NCBI GenBank assembly: GCA_023242925.1
Contig: CP096134.1
Coordinates: 1,693,501-1,757,500, forward strand
Direction: 5' to 3'
Origin: Hyphomonadaceae bacterium JAD_PAG50586_4
Lineage (GTDB): Bacteria > Pseudomonadota > Alphaproteobacteria > Caulobacterales > Aquidulcibacteraceae
DNA: 64,000 nucleotides
Under the pieces are notes generated by a model, which saw only the letters and a list, made by a program, of their open reading frames with translations, was not told where the DNA came from and made no database searches. Below are positions 53,799-63,800 of the stretch, one piece after another. Every line of letters starts with the position of its first letter. Within the stretch, counting starts at the first letter, position 1. The position numbers and the translations under genes were made by a program.

Positions 53799-56048
53799 GC
53801 CAAGCGGGCTGCCCATCAGGCTCGCGCCGCCAGCGCAAAACGAGACCCGCGCCGACCCGGCCGCCTTCGTGCGCACGGATCTAAAGGGCCGTGACTCGCT
53901 TGAACTCATGGTGCAGGGCGCGAAATGCGCCGCTTGCATCCGCAAGATCGAAGGTGGATTGCTGGCGATGCCGGGCGTCGAGGATGCCCGGCTCAATCTC
54001 TCCACTGGCCGGTTGAGCGTTGCGTGGACGCGCGGCGTGTTGAGGGCCGGGCAAGTCACCGAGGCGCTGGCGGGGCTTGGCTACAAATCGGCCGCGTTCG
54101 ATCCGGAAGCTGCCAAGCAACAGACCGACGAGGAAGGGCGCAAGTTGTTGCGTTACCTCGCCGTCGCCGGCTTTGCGGCGATGAACATCATGATGCTCTC
54201 GGTGCCGGTGTGGTCCGGTCACGATGAGATGGGCGAAGGAACGCGCACGCTTCTGCATTGGGCGTCAGCGCTTATCGCGATCCCTGCGGCGCTCTATGCG
54301 GCGCAGCCTTTCTTCAAGTCGGCCTGGAGCGCGCTGCGCGTGCGTCGCGCTAATATGGACGTGCCGATTTCGTTGGCGGTGTTTTTGACGATCGGGATCA
54401 GTGTTTCGGAGACATTGCAGCAGGGTGAGCACGCCTATTTCGACGGCATCACCATGCTGCTCTTCTTCTTGCTGATCGGGCGTTATCTCGATCACAAGTT
54501 GCGCGAGCGCGCGCGCACCGCGGCGAGGATCTCTTGGCGCTACAATCGGTGACGGCGTCGCGCATTGAGGCGAATGGCCACGTCACCTCTGTCGGCGCGC
54601 GCGAGATCGTCGCCGGTGATCGTCTGCAATTGGCGGCGGGCGACCGCGCGCCAGTGGATGGAATTATCGAGGAGGGGGTTTCAGAGCTCGATTGCTCGAT
54701 GCTGACAGGCGAAACATTGCCGCAGCCAGCGCGTGCTGGAGTGAAAGTGCATGCGGGCGTCATCAACCTCACGCAGCGTCTCATTGTGCGCGCGACGGCG
54801 CGTGTGCAGGATTCCGCGGTCGCCGAGTTGGCGCGCCTGATCGAGACCGGCGAGCAGGGTCGCGCTAAGTTTGTGCGCCTCGCCGACAAGGCGGCGCAAA
54901 TGTATGTGCCCGTCGTCCACTCGCTGGCGGCGCTGACATTCCTGGGCTGGTTCTTTGGTCCTGCGCTGCTGCGCTTAGTAGGCATCGAGGTTGTCGATGT
55001 CGGTTTGCGCATTGCGCTTATGAATGCGGTGGCGGTGCTGATCATCACGTGCCCTTGCGCGTTGGGGCTGGCGGTGCCAGCGGTGCAAGTCGTGGCGACC
55101 GGTCGGCTCTTTAAGCGCGGTGTGCTGGTCAAATCTGGCGATGCGCTTGAACGATTGGCGCAGGTCGATGTTGTGGTGTTTGACAAGACGGGGACGCTCA
55201 CTTTGGGCAAGCCGCGCCTCACCAGCCTGGTCGACGTGGATACGCTGCAAGCCGCAGCGTCGCTGGCGCGAACCTCGCGCCATCCCTTGTCGCGCGCGCT
55301 TGTGGAAGCCGCTGGTCCAGGTGTTGCCGTGAACGGCGCGCGCGAGGCCCCTGGCGAAGGTATTGAGGCGAAGATCGACGGCGTGCAATTGCGCTTGGGG
55401 CGCCGCTCATTTGCTGCGCCGCGCGCGCAAGATGTGGCCGACGGGAGCGCTGAGCTTTGGTTCGCGCGTGGTGATGAGCCGCCGACGCGCTTTGCCTTCA
55501 CCGATGCGCTTCGTGTTGATGCGGCGGAGACGATCGCGGCGCTGAAGAAGCGGGGCATCGCGGTGGAGATGATTTCGGGCGACCGCGCGATCGCTGCGGA
55601 GACGGCCGCTTTAGCGGCTGGTATCGCCCAATGGGTCGGCGGCGCCGCGCCTGGAGACAAAGTCGCCCGGCTCGACGCGTTGCGTGCGCAGGGCAAAAAG
55701 CCGCTCATGGTCGGCGATGGCCTGAACGACGCCGCCGCGCTCGCGGCGGCCTACGCGTCAGCGTCACCTGGTACGGCGCTGGAAGCGAGCCAAGCTGCCT
55801 CGGATATCGTCATCCAAGGATCGGGCATGTTGGCGTTGGTCGAAGCCATCGATGTGGCGAAAGCCGCGCGCAAACGTGCGATTGAGAATCTCCAGTTTTC
55901 GGCGCTTTACAATCTCATCGCGGCGCCTGCGGCGGCGGCCGGTTTGCTGACGCCGCTGATCGCGGCGTTGGCCATGTCGGGATCGTCGCTGATGGTGACG
56001 CTTAACGCGCTCCGTCTGCAATGGGAGGGCCGTTCATGGACATCATGA
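53780..56048 (+). CDS. ccoI: Copper-transporting P-type ATPase CcoI/FixI (two frameshifts)
   Basis: The ATG at 53780 lies within the end of ccoH. An N-terminal metal-binding domain has CAAC (GAKCAACIRKIEGG). Motifs further along are the TGE phosphatase loop (MLTGETLPQP), the copper-path CPC (IITCPCALGLAVP), the phosphorylated Asp in VFDKTGTLTLG, the HP dipeptide (SRHPLS) and the hinge MVGDGLNDAAAL. Single-base losses near 53820 and 54524 split it; the second corrected join reads RTAAEDLLALQ. The full length is about 755 residues. It exports copper for the oxidase CuB centre. All motifs are intact, so sequencing error is likely. Confidence 0.93.
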
Positions 56049-56175
56049 TCTTTCTGATCCCGGCCGCCGTGCTGATGGGCGCGATTGGGCTGGCCGCGTT
56101 TTTTGGAGCCTACGATCAGGCCAATACGAGGACTTAGAAGGCGCGGCGCATCGCATACTCATCGACGACGAATGA
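56036..56175 (+). CDS. ccoS: cbb3 oxidase maturation protein CcoS (frameshift in T-run)
   Basis: The ATG at 56036 overlaps the ccoI end. The product begins MDIMIFLIPAAVLMGAIGLAAF, a single membrane span. The frame breaks at a six-T run (56099-56104); with one more T it reads FFWSLRSGQYEDLEGAAHRILIDDE and stops at 56173-56175. W-S-L-x-S-G-Q-Y-x-D-L-x-G-A is the unmistakable FixS/CcoS signature. The corrected protein has about 46 residues. It closes the ccoGHIS set needed for oxidase maturation. Confidence 0.9.
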
Positions 56176-56268
56176 GCGGGCGGCGACTAAACCCTTTAGC
56201 GCAGCTAAAGCCACTAGGGACTTGGATGGCGCGTGAAAACGCGCCACATGGTCGCCATACGCGCCCGC
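56176..56268 (+). promoter_or_regulatory. Candidate structured 5' leader of cysK
   Basis: The 105 bases between ccoS and cysK can fold into a closed multi-branch shape. GCGGGC (56176-56181) pairs with GCCCGC (56263-56268) and GGCGAC (56182-56187) with GTCGCC (56251-56256). Inside are two perfect 7-bp hairpins, CTTTAGC-gca-GCTAAAG (56194-56210) and TGGCGCG-tgaaaa-CGCGCCA (56227-56246). The AGGAG ribosome site follows at once. No known riboswitch consensus is recognised; function is inferred. Confidence 0.45.
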
Positions 56269-56280
56269 CAGGAGCCCTCT

Positions 56281-57282
56281 ATGACGATCTACAATTCGGT
56301 TCTCGAGTCCATTGGCAACACGCCGCTGATCAAACTGAAGCGCGCCTCGGAAGAGACCGGCTGCACCATCCTGGGTAAGGCCGAGTTCTTGAACCCTGGT
56401 CAATCGGTGAAGGACCGCGCAGCGCTGGCGATCGTGCGGGACGCCGAGGCGAAGGGCTTGCTACGGCCGGGCGGCGTGATCGTGGAGGGCACAGCGGGCA
56501 ATACCGGTATTGGACTGGCGCTGGTTGGCGGCGCGCTCGGCTATCGCACCATCGTGGTGATGCCGCGCACACAGAGCCAAGAGAAGAAGGACGCCGTGCG
56601 GGCATTGGGTGCAGAGCTTGTCGAGGTGGACGCCGTGCCGGCGGCCAACGAAAACCATTATCCGAAAGTCGCGCGCCGCATCGCGGAAGAAAAAGCAAAG
56701 ACGGAGCCCAACGGCGCGATCTGGGCCAATCAATTCGACAACGTCGCCAATCGCCAGGGCCACATCGATACGACGGCGCCTGAAATCTGGAACGGCACGC
56801 AGGGCAAGGTCGATGGCTTCATTTGCGCTGTCGGTTCAGGCGGCACGCTCGGCGGCGTCAGCATGGGCTTGAAGGCCAAGAACAAGGACGTTGTGATCGG
56901 CATCGCCGATCCGGGCGGCGCTGCGCTCTTCAATTATTACAAACACGGCGCGCTGAAAGCTGAAGGCACATCGATCACCGAAGGTATTGGCCAAGGCCGC
57001 ATCACGGCGAACCTGGAAGGCGTTGTCGTCGATGAAGCGTTTCGCATCGAGGACAAGGATTGGCTGCCGGTGATGTATAGCCTCGTGCAGGACGAAGGCT
57101 TGAGCTTGGGCGGCTCGTCTGCGCTCAATGTGTTGGGCGCGATCGAGCTGGCGAAGAAGCTGGGGCCCGGCAAGACGATTGTCACCATCCTCTGCGATTA
57201 CGGTAATCGTTATATGGGCAAGCTCTTCAATCCCGAGTTCCTGCGCTCGAAGGATTTGCCGACGCCGCCTTGGCTGGGCTGA
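56281..57282 (+). CDS. cysK: Cysteine synthase A
   Basis: The ATG at 56281 follows AGGAG and gives 333 residues. Motifs: SIGNTPLIKLKR, the PLP lysine in NPGQSVKDRAA (Lys44), TAGNTGIGLALVGGALGY, the phosphate loop VGSGGTLGGVSMG, and SLGGSSALNVLGA. The C-terminus (NRYMGKLFNPEFL) is the longer alphaproteobacterial form. It makes cysteine from O-acetylserine and sulfide. The gene stands alone behind a structured leader. Confidence 0.93.
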   Translation: MTIYNSVLESIGNTPLIKLKRASEETGCTILGKAEFLNPGQSVKDRAALAIVRDAEAKGLLRPGGVIVEGTAGNTGIGLALVGGALGYRTIVVMPRTQSQEKKDAVRALGAELVEVDAVPAANENHYPKVARRIAEEKAKTEPNGAIWANQFDNVANRQGHIDTTAPEIWNGTQGKVDGFICAVGSGGTLGGVSMGLKAKNKDVVIGIADPGGAALFNYYKHGALKAEGTSITEGIGQGRITANLEGVVVDEAFRIEDKDWLPVMYSLVQDEGLSLGGSSALNVLGAIELAKKLGPGKTIVTILCDYGNRYMGKLFNPEFLRSKDLPTPPWLG

Positions 57283-57362
57283 GACGCGTTCGTCGTTTTT
57301 GGGCTTCCCTCGCGGGGTGTGCGGCCTAGATTGCGGCTCAATCCGATCGGGGGGAACGCTTC

Positions 57363-59048
57363 ATGAAACTACGCCACGCCGCACTTGCGGCCGTGTTTGC
57401 GCTGGCGGCCTGCGCCAGCGCGAGCCAAACTACAGAGACTTTGCCGACGCCGCCGAACGCCACGGCGTTTGCGGCGCCACCGCTATCGGCGACAGCGCTG
57501 CTTGAGCACACGCGCACGCTGGCCTCCGACGAATTCGAAGGCCGCGCGCCGGGCACTGAGGGCGAGCGTCTGACCGTGGATTATGTCTCGCGCTCGTTTG
57601 CGGCCGCTGGCTTGCAGCCGGGCGTCGTATTGCCGGACGGCACGCGCTCGTGGGTGCAAGAAACGCAGTTAAGCGCCGCGATGCTGACCAACACGCCAAC
57701 GCTGACGTTGAGTGGCCGCGATGGCGCGCGTCAGTATGCGTACGCTACGCAATTCTCGGCGTGGACGCGCCGCCTTGAGCCGACGATCAATATCGATAAC
57801 GCCGAGCTCGTGTTCGTGGGCTATGGCATCAATGCGCCAGAACTGGGCTGGAACGATTACGAAGGCGTCGATGTACGCGGCAAGATCGTCGTCATTCTGG
57901 TGAACGATCCGGATTTCGAAACCGGCGATGATCGCGGCTTTGGCGGTCGCGCCATGACGTATTATGGGCGTTGGACGTATAAGTTCGAGGAAGCAGGTCG
58001 CCAGGGTGCGGCGGGCGCGCTGATCGTGCACGAAACGGCGCCGGCGGCATATCCGTGGGCGGTGATCCAATCCGCAACGGGCAGCACGCGTTGGGACGTG
58101 GTGCGCGCCAATGGCGGCGCTGATCGTGCTGGCTTCGATGGCTGGATGAACAATGAGGTGGCGATGGAGACTTTCCGTCGCGCCGGTCTCGATTTCAATC
58201 AGCTGAAGGCGCGTGCGCAAACGCGTGGCTTCCGTGCGGTGCCGATGAATTTGCGTGGTTCAACGCGCTTGGAAACGCAGATTGAAACGCGCGCGACATC
58301 TAATGTCGTCGGTGTGTTGCCGGGTACGGTGCGTCCAGATGAAACGGTGATCTACACGGCGCACTGGGATCACCTCGGTCGATGCCCGCCGATCGATGGC
58401 GACGACATCTGCAATGGCGCCTTCGACAACGCGACGGGCACGAGCGGATTGATCGAGCTGGCGCGCCGCTTCCACGCTGAGGGCGCGCCCGATCGCAGTG
58501 TGGCGTTCATCGCGCTCACAGCGGAAGAGCAAGGTTTGCTCGGCGCGCTCTACTACATGCAGCATCCGCTATTCGCGCCTCGCAATACGGTGGCCGCGAT
58601 CAATATGGACGGCATCAACGCTTTCGGCCGTACGCGCGATATCGAAGTGCGCGGCTACGGGCAAAGCCAGATGGATGATCTGCTGACGACGGCGATCCAA
58701 GCTCAAGGTCGACGTGTAGAGCCAGATTCATCGCCAGAAGCCGGCTATTATTATCGCTCGGACCATTTGCATTTCGCGCAATTGGGCATCCCGGTGCTCT
58801 ACACGTCGCGCGGTATCGATATGGTCGATGGCGGCGTGGAGCGCGGCCGCGCTTTCTCGCAGAACTATGTCGCCAACGTCTATCACAAGCCGGCCGATGA
58901 AGTGACCGATGCGTGGGACATGAGCGGCGGCGCAGAGGACCTTGAAGCGCTCTACGCTGTGGGGCGGCGCTTGGCCGATGGCGATGAATGGCCGCAATGG
59001 GGTGCGAATTCTGAATTCCGCGCCGCGCGCACGGCCGACGGCCGATAA
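57363..59048 (+). CDS. M28-family metallopeptidase lipoprotein
   Basis: A GGGGGGAA site precedes the ATG. The lipoprotein signal is AALAAVFALAA then Cys (about residue 17). A PA-type insert (GKIVVILVNDPDFETGD, GAAGALIVHETAPA) is followed by the di-zinc M28 peptidase domain: YTAHWDHLG, GAFDNATGTSGLIELARRF, catalytic Glu in ALTAEEQGLLGALYY, and SDHLHFAQLGIPVLY. It is probably an outer-membrane aminopeptidase facing the periplasm. The 561 residues fit the family. A strong terminator follows. Confidence 0.92.
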   Translation: MKLRHAALAAVFALAACASASQTTETLPTPPNATAFAAPPLSATALLEHTRTLASDEFEGRAPGTEGERLTVDYVSRSFAAAGLQPGVVLPDGTRSWVQETQLSAAMLTNTPTLTLSGRDGARQYAYATQFSAWTRRLEPTINIDNAELVFVGYGINAPELGWNDYEGVDVRGKIVVILVNDPDFETGDDRGFGGRAMTYYGRWTYKFEEAGRQGAAGALIVHETAPAAYPWAVIQSATGSTRWDVVRANGGADRAGFDGWMNNEVAMETFRRAGLDFNQLKARAQTRGFRAVPMNLRGSTRLETQIETRATSNVVGVLPGTVRPDETVIYTAHWDHLGRCPPIDGDDICNGAFDNATGTSGLIELARRFHAEGAPDRSVAFIALTAEEQGLLGALYYMQHPLFAPRNTVAAINMDGINAFGRTRDIEVRGYGQSQMDDLLTTAIQAQGRRVEPDSSPEAGYYYRSDHLHFAQLGIPVLYTSRGIDMVDGGVERGRAFSQNYVANVYHKPADEVTDAWDMSGGAEDLEALYAVGRRLADGDEWPQWGANSEFRAARTADGR

Positions 59049-59066
59049 GCCAGGACCTGGCGAATG

Positions 59067-59105
59067 AAAAGGGCTGTGTGGGATGAAACCCACACAGCCC
59101 TTTTT
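59067..59105 (+). terminator. Strong intrinsic terminator after the M28 peptidase gene
   Basis: GGGCTGTGTGGG (59071-59082) pairs perfectly over 12 bp with CCCACACAGCCC (59089-59100) across ATGAAA and is followed by TTTTT. AAAA on the 5' side would give a shorter T-run for the opposite strand as well. It starts about 20 bases past the stop. Confidence 0.95.
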
Positions 59106-59195
59106 GTTTGCGATTTTTTGGCGGGCGCGCTCGCGCAGCCTGGGGCGGGCGCCTATGTGTGCGCGGTCAGGGCATCGCACGCGGAGGGAGTACGC

Positions 59196-59798
59196 ATGTT
59201 TGATGCATTTACGCTCTATGGCAGCTCATCGAGCGGCAATTCGCTGAAGCCGAAATGGGTGGCCGACAAGCTCGGCATTCCAATTCGTTGGGTTGAGGTG
59301 AACACGTTCAATGGCGAAACACGCACGCCGGAATTTCTGAAGCTCAATCCGGCGGGCCAGGCGCCGGTGATCGTGTTCGCGGATGGACGCGTGCTCGCGC
59401 AATCGAACGCCATCATGCTGCATCTGGCCGAAGGCAGCGCGCTTGTGCCGCGTGACTCGTTCGAGCGCGCCAAAATGTTCGAATGGATGTTCTGGGAGCA
59501 ATACAGCCACGAGCCGACGATCGCCGTACGCATCGCGCGCAAGCACTATCTTGGCATGAGTGACGCCGAGCTTGATCCGGCGCTCCTGACCAAGGGCAAT
59601 GCGGCGCTGGCGCGGCTTGAGCTGCAATTGGCGCAGACCAGCTATCTCGTGGGGCAGGGCCTGACACTGGCGGATGTGGCGCTGGTCGCCTACACCCGGG
59701 TCGCCCATCGCGGCGGCTTCGATCTTGGCCAATATCCAGCAGTGAAGGCTTGGGTCGCCCGTGTGGAGGCCGATTTGGCCCTGAAACCGGCTAATTGA
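59196..59798 (+). CDS. Glutathione S-transferase family protein
   Basis: The ATG at 59196 follows GGAGGGAG; the longer open frame runs back through the terminator and is not real. The 200-residue protein has the thioredoxin-like N-terminal domain (FTLYGSSSSGNSLKPKWVADKLGI, LNPAGQAPVIVFADG, the LAQSNAIMLHLAE Ser-containing glutathione site) and the helical C-terminal domain with LVGQGLTLADVALVAYTRVA. It probably conjugates or reduces electrophiles with glutathione. Confidence 0.88.
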   Translation: MFDAFTLYGSSSSGNSLKPKWVADKLGIPIRWVEVNTFNGETRTPEFLKLNPAGQAPVIVFADGRVLAQSNAIMLHLAEGSALVPRDSFERAKMFEWMFWEQYSHEPTIAVRIARKHYLGMSDAELDPALLTKGNAALARLELQLAQTSYLVGQGLTLADVALVAYTRVAHRGGFDLGQYPAVKAWVARVEADLALKPAN

Positions 59799-59896
59799 GC
59801 TGACGCTTCAGTCATTGGTTAACGGGAACCTCCCTGATCTGGCCGCATTGGCTTGCAAAGGGCTATGCTCGCACGGCGCGCAATCGAGGGTGCTTT

Positions 59897-60745
59897 TTGG
59901 AAATTCCGCCTGAACTTTGGCCAGCGCTTCTGGCGACGTTTGGCCTCTTCTTGCTGGTCGGCTTCTTCGCCCAATTGGTCGATGGCGCTGTCGGCATGGC
60001 CTATGGGGTGATTTCCTCGAGTGTGCTGTTGGCGTTTGGCGTGCCGCCGGCGCAGGTTTCCGCCACCATCCACGCCGCCGAATGCTTCACCACCGGCGCA
60101 TCGGGCACATCGCATCTGCTGCACAAAAACGTCGATTGGCGTCTGCTGTTGCGCCTGGCGCCGGCCGGTATCGTCGGGGGCGTAATTGGCGCTTATCTGC
60201 TGACGGGCTTTGAGCCAACGTTCATCAAAGCCTTTATCGTGGCGTATCTTGGAATTTTGGGCCTCTTTTTATTGTTTCGCGCATTGCGCGGGCCGCGCGA
60301 AGAGCCGCCGCATTTGAAGCACGTCATACCGCTCGGTCTCGCAGGCGGCTTTCTCGATGCGAGCGGCGGCGGCGGTTGGGGGCCGATCGTGACGACGACT
60401 TTGCTCGGCCGTGGGCATGCGCCGCGCTACGCGATTGGCTCGGTCAACACCGCCGAGTTTTTCGTTACGGTTGCGATATCAGCGACATTCATCTGGACGA
60501 TGATGACCGGGCGCATGGTGATCGAGGGCGGCATCGCCCATGCGCTGTCGGCGCTGGGCGGTCTTGTCATCGGCGGGCTGATCGCTGCGCCATTGGCCGG
60601 GTACGTGACCAAGATCGCGCCGGCCAGGCTGCTTTTGGGTGCGGCGGCGGTGCTCGTGATCTCACTGTCGATCTGGCAGGGCATTCAGCTCTGGCCCAAG
60701 CTGCTGGACGAGCCGCTTCTGACGCAGTTTTTCGGCAGCCGTTAA
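59897..60745 (+). CDS. TauE/SafE-family sulfite/organosulfonate exporter-type permease
   Basis: A TTG start at 59897 with GAGG upstream gives 282 residues; no nearby ATG fits. About eight membrane spans and the family motifs FFAQLVDGAVGMAYGVISSS, HAAECFTTGASGTSHLLHKNV, GGVIGAYLLTGF and GFLDASGGGGWGPIVTTTLLGRGHAPRYAIGSVNTAEFFVT identify the TauE/SafE (COG0730) family. Members move sulfite, sulfoacetate or other anions; the direction and substrate here are unknown. cysK and an arylsulfatase elsewhere in the window are compatible with sulfur metabolism but not linked by operon. Confidence 0.88.
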   Translation: MEIPPELWPALLATFGLFLLVGFFAQLVDGAVGMAYGVISSSVLLAFGVPPAQVSATIHAAECFTTGASGTSHLLHKNVDWRLLLRLAPAGIVGGVIGAYLLTGFEPTFIKAFIVAYLGILGLFLLFRALRGPREEPPHLKHVIPLGLAGGFLDASGGGGWGPIVTTTLLGRGHAPRYAIGSVNTAEFFVTVAISATFIWTMMTGRMVIEGGIAHALSALGGLVIGGLIAAPLAGYVTKIAPARLLLGAAAVLVISLSIWQGIQLWPKLLDEPLLTQFFGSR

Positions 60746-60779
60746 CCTTCAAGTGCAAACGCGGCGTTTACGACGCTCT

Positions 60780-60798
60780 GCGAAGCTGGACGCTTCGC
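60780..60798 (+). repeat. Hairpin before the beta-propeller gene
   Basis: GCGAAGC (60780-60786) pairs with GCTTCGC (60792-60798) across TGGAC. No T-run follows, so it is a weak terminator candidate for the permease gene or a leader structure; the GGAG ribosome site begins right after it. Confidence 0.4.
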
Positions 60799-60808
60799 GG
60801 AGTGCGTT

Positions 60809-63800
60809 TTGGTCAGTTCAGTCAGCTCCTCTATGGTCACGGCCTTGTTTGGCTCGACCTCGTCTACGACGACAACCGGCGTCGGCGCGGACCTGCTCGC
60901 GGCCTGGGCGCAGGCGAAGGCGGGCATCGGTGCGAACGCGGCCGCCGTGACACAAGATCCGAATGCGCCGCTTGCCCCGGTCTGGCAGCCTGGCATTTCG
61001 CCGAGCGCTGAAGTGTTGGTGCAGCGGGCGCTGACGAACAAGGCTTTCTTCGACACCTCGTCGAAGCTCTACAGCGATCTCGGCGCCACCGGCGATTACC
61101 AGAAGCTCTTTGCGCTCTATTCGGGGCTCTCCACGCTGAATGCGCTTGCGGGGCGCGCGGGCGAGGAAGGGCTCTCGGCGCTGCAGAAGACGCAAACGGG
61201 CGCCGCGTTCGGTCGTGGCATGACCGAGCTCGAAGCGTTCTTCCGTCAGCAGCAATTCGAGGACATCCGCCTCGCGCAAGGCGATCGCGTCGATCAGGCG
61301 CAGACCACGACCGCATTGCCCGTAAAGACCGAGGATTACACGACCGGCATCATCCATAAGGGCGGTCTCTACGACAAGATTTCCGGTCTCGATCCAAACG
61401 CGGAGTTCGAGATCGTGGCGACGTCATCGTCGGGCACGGTCCGTAATGTGGCGATCGACCTGTCGGAGATGGGATCGATAACGCGCACGCTGAGCAATGT
61501 GGTGAGCTTCATCAACGCAAAGCTCTCGGCGGCCGGCGCATCGTCGCGCATCGAGACGGTGGATCAAACGCCGAAGACCAACACGATCGTGTTGGGTGGC
61601 AAAGCGATCGAGAGCCGTTATACCGGGCCGAAGCAATACGCGCTCAAAGTCGATGTGCGCGCGAGTGAGAAGGTAGAGTTCAAAGCCGTCGATGGCGTTC
61701 CGGCGTTCTATGCTCTGGGTTCGACCGGCAGCAGTACGCGTTTGATCAAGCTTGAAGATGTGGGCGGCGCAGCGGGCCAACCGGTGTGGCTGGCGCGGCC
61801 CGGCGCCACCGATGATCCGACCGGCGCATGGATCTCTGCTGGCTGGTATGGCGTCGATGGTCCGGCGCCGGCGGGCGCCATTGAGCAGCGCAGCAACGCA
61901 CTCGTGGCTGACGACGACGGCGTCACGACATCCTACGAGGATTTGCTCAACAAAGCCGGGGAAGCGGTGCTGAAGCTCGACATGGGCGACGGCCGCGTGC
62001 TGAGCGTCAGCACGGCGTGGCGTACGGGCGACCAGGAGCAATGGCGCACCTTGACGGGCGAAGGCGCGAACGCGGCCATGCTCAACGATGTCGCCGAGCG
62101 CTTGACGCAATTGCTGCATGAGCAGGGTGTCGCGGCGGGCGTCGATGTCTGGGAAGACGATGGGCAATATGGCCTCTCGGTGTTCTCCGCCGACAGCGTG
62201 CGCGTTTCCAATTTTGGCATTGGCGGCAAGTCGCTCGTGTTTGATCCGATCGCCAATCCGGGCGCGATCGGCGGCTTGAATGATGGCGTGTTCGCGCGCC
62301 GCTATGGCGCCAACGGTGTGGCCGCGACTTCGGATTTGTTTGTCGACAAACAGACCTTTGTATTCACAACCGCGACGACCACGCATTCGATCGTTATCGA
62401 TGGCGGCGAGGACGGCATCGACGCCGAGACGTTGTTGGAGAAGCTCAATACGCAGCTGCGCGCCAAAGGTATCGCAGCGGCGGCCTATCTGGATGACAAT
62501 GGCGGCGCGCTCGATTTCCGCGTCGATGCGTTGCATGACGTGATCGGCGTCAGCGCGGTGCTCAACGACACCGACAACGACACGAATTTGCAAGCGCCGG
62601 GCGCCTGGGCCAATGGCGGCTTGCCGCTGAGCGGGCCGGGCGAACTCTTCGCGAATTCGATCCGGACCTATAACGCGGCGTCTTCACCGTTGCTGACGCA
62701 CACGGGCGCGATCGATTTGCAGATCGTGGTCGGGACGCCGACGGGGCAGAAGACGGTGAGCGTGTCGGTTTCAGCGCAGGAGCGCTTGGACAATCTGGAT
62801 GCTGGCCCGGGTGAGTGGAATACGGTGCTGCAGGATCGCCTGAACGCGGCGTTGAACGAGGCCGGCGTTTATCTGGCAGCACCCGGTGGCGATTTGAGCT
62901 CTTGGCGGATCGCGGAAGGTTCGGGGCAGCGTTTGTTGTCCGTAACACTGAATGGCGATGCGCTTGCTCTGGAAGCCGATGCGCCAACATTGGGTCTTGG
63001 CGGGGCGTTCACGGCGGAGCGCAGCTTTACCTCTTCGCAGGCGGCCACGGGCGTTTCAGACGACGTGATCTCGCTGCTGAGCGACGACAACGCCTCGATC
63101 ACGATCAACACAATTTGGGGCGAGCGCACGATCAGCGCCACGCTCGATCCGGGCGATCCGCGCACACTGGAGAGCGTGGCGTTGCGTTTGAACGAAGCGC
63201 TGGCGGCACAGGGTTTCGATGTCGGTGTGGCCGCGACTGAATTGTCTGGCGCCGGCGCGGGTCTGCGTATCGTGACAGGCGCTTCGCACACGGTACGCGG
63301 CGTCAGCGGCATCGATCTGGGCGGCGAGGCGCAGAGCGTGACGCTTGATCCGATCGATGCGGTTTCGCACGTCAACAATCCGGTTGGCGCGCTGCGCGTT
63401 TATGATCGTGCTTCACGCGGCGCCACGATTACCGAAGTGACGCCCGCCGATTCCAGTTTCACCGCGCCAACATCCAATTCCTCGGCGTGGTTTCCGGGAC
63501 GTGCGTTCGATATCAGCGTGGGCGGCGGCGCCAAGGTCGCGACCGCGCGCGATGTGGCGACGGGACCGGATGGTTCGGTCTATGTGTTGGCGGATCTCAG
63601 CGACGACGGCGCCAATACTGCTGTTCGAGGCGCGCGTGACGTGGCGCTGATCAAATACGATTCCGCCGGCAAACTCGCGTTCACGCAGATGCTGGGCGCG
63701 GCCGAAGAAGCGAACGGTTTTGCGCTTGCGGTGTCGGCGGATGGCAAGGTCGCGGTGGCTGGCTCCGTGGAAGGTGTGCTTTCGGGCACGAGCGCTAAGG

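Noticed and set aside
56188..56250. SAM-II riboswitch before cysK
   Set aside because: Short stretches recall the SAM-II core, but the pseudoknot spacing and the conserved loop cannot be assembled from this sequence.
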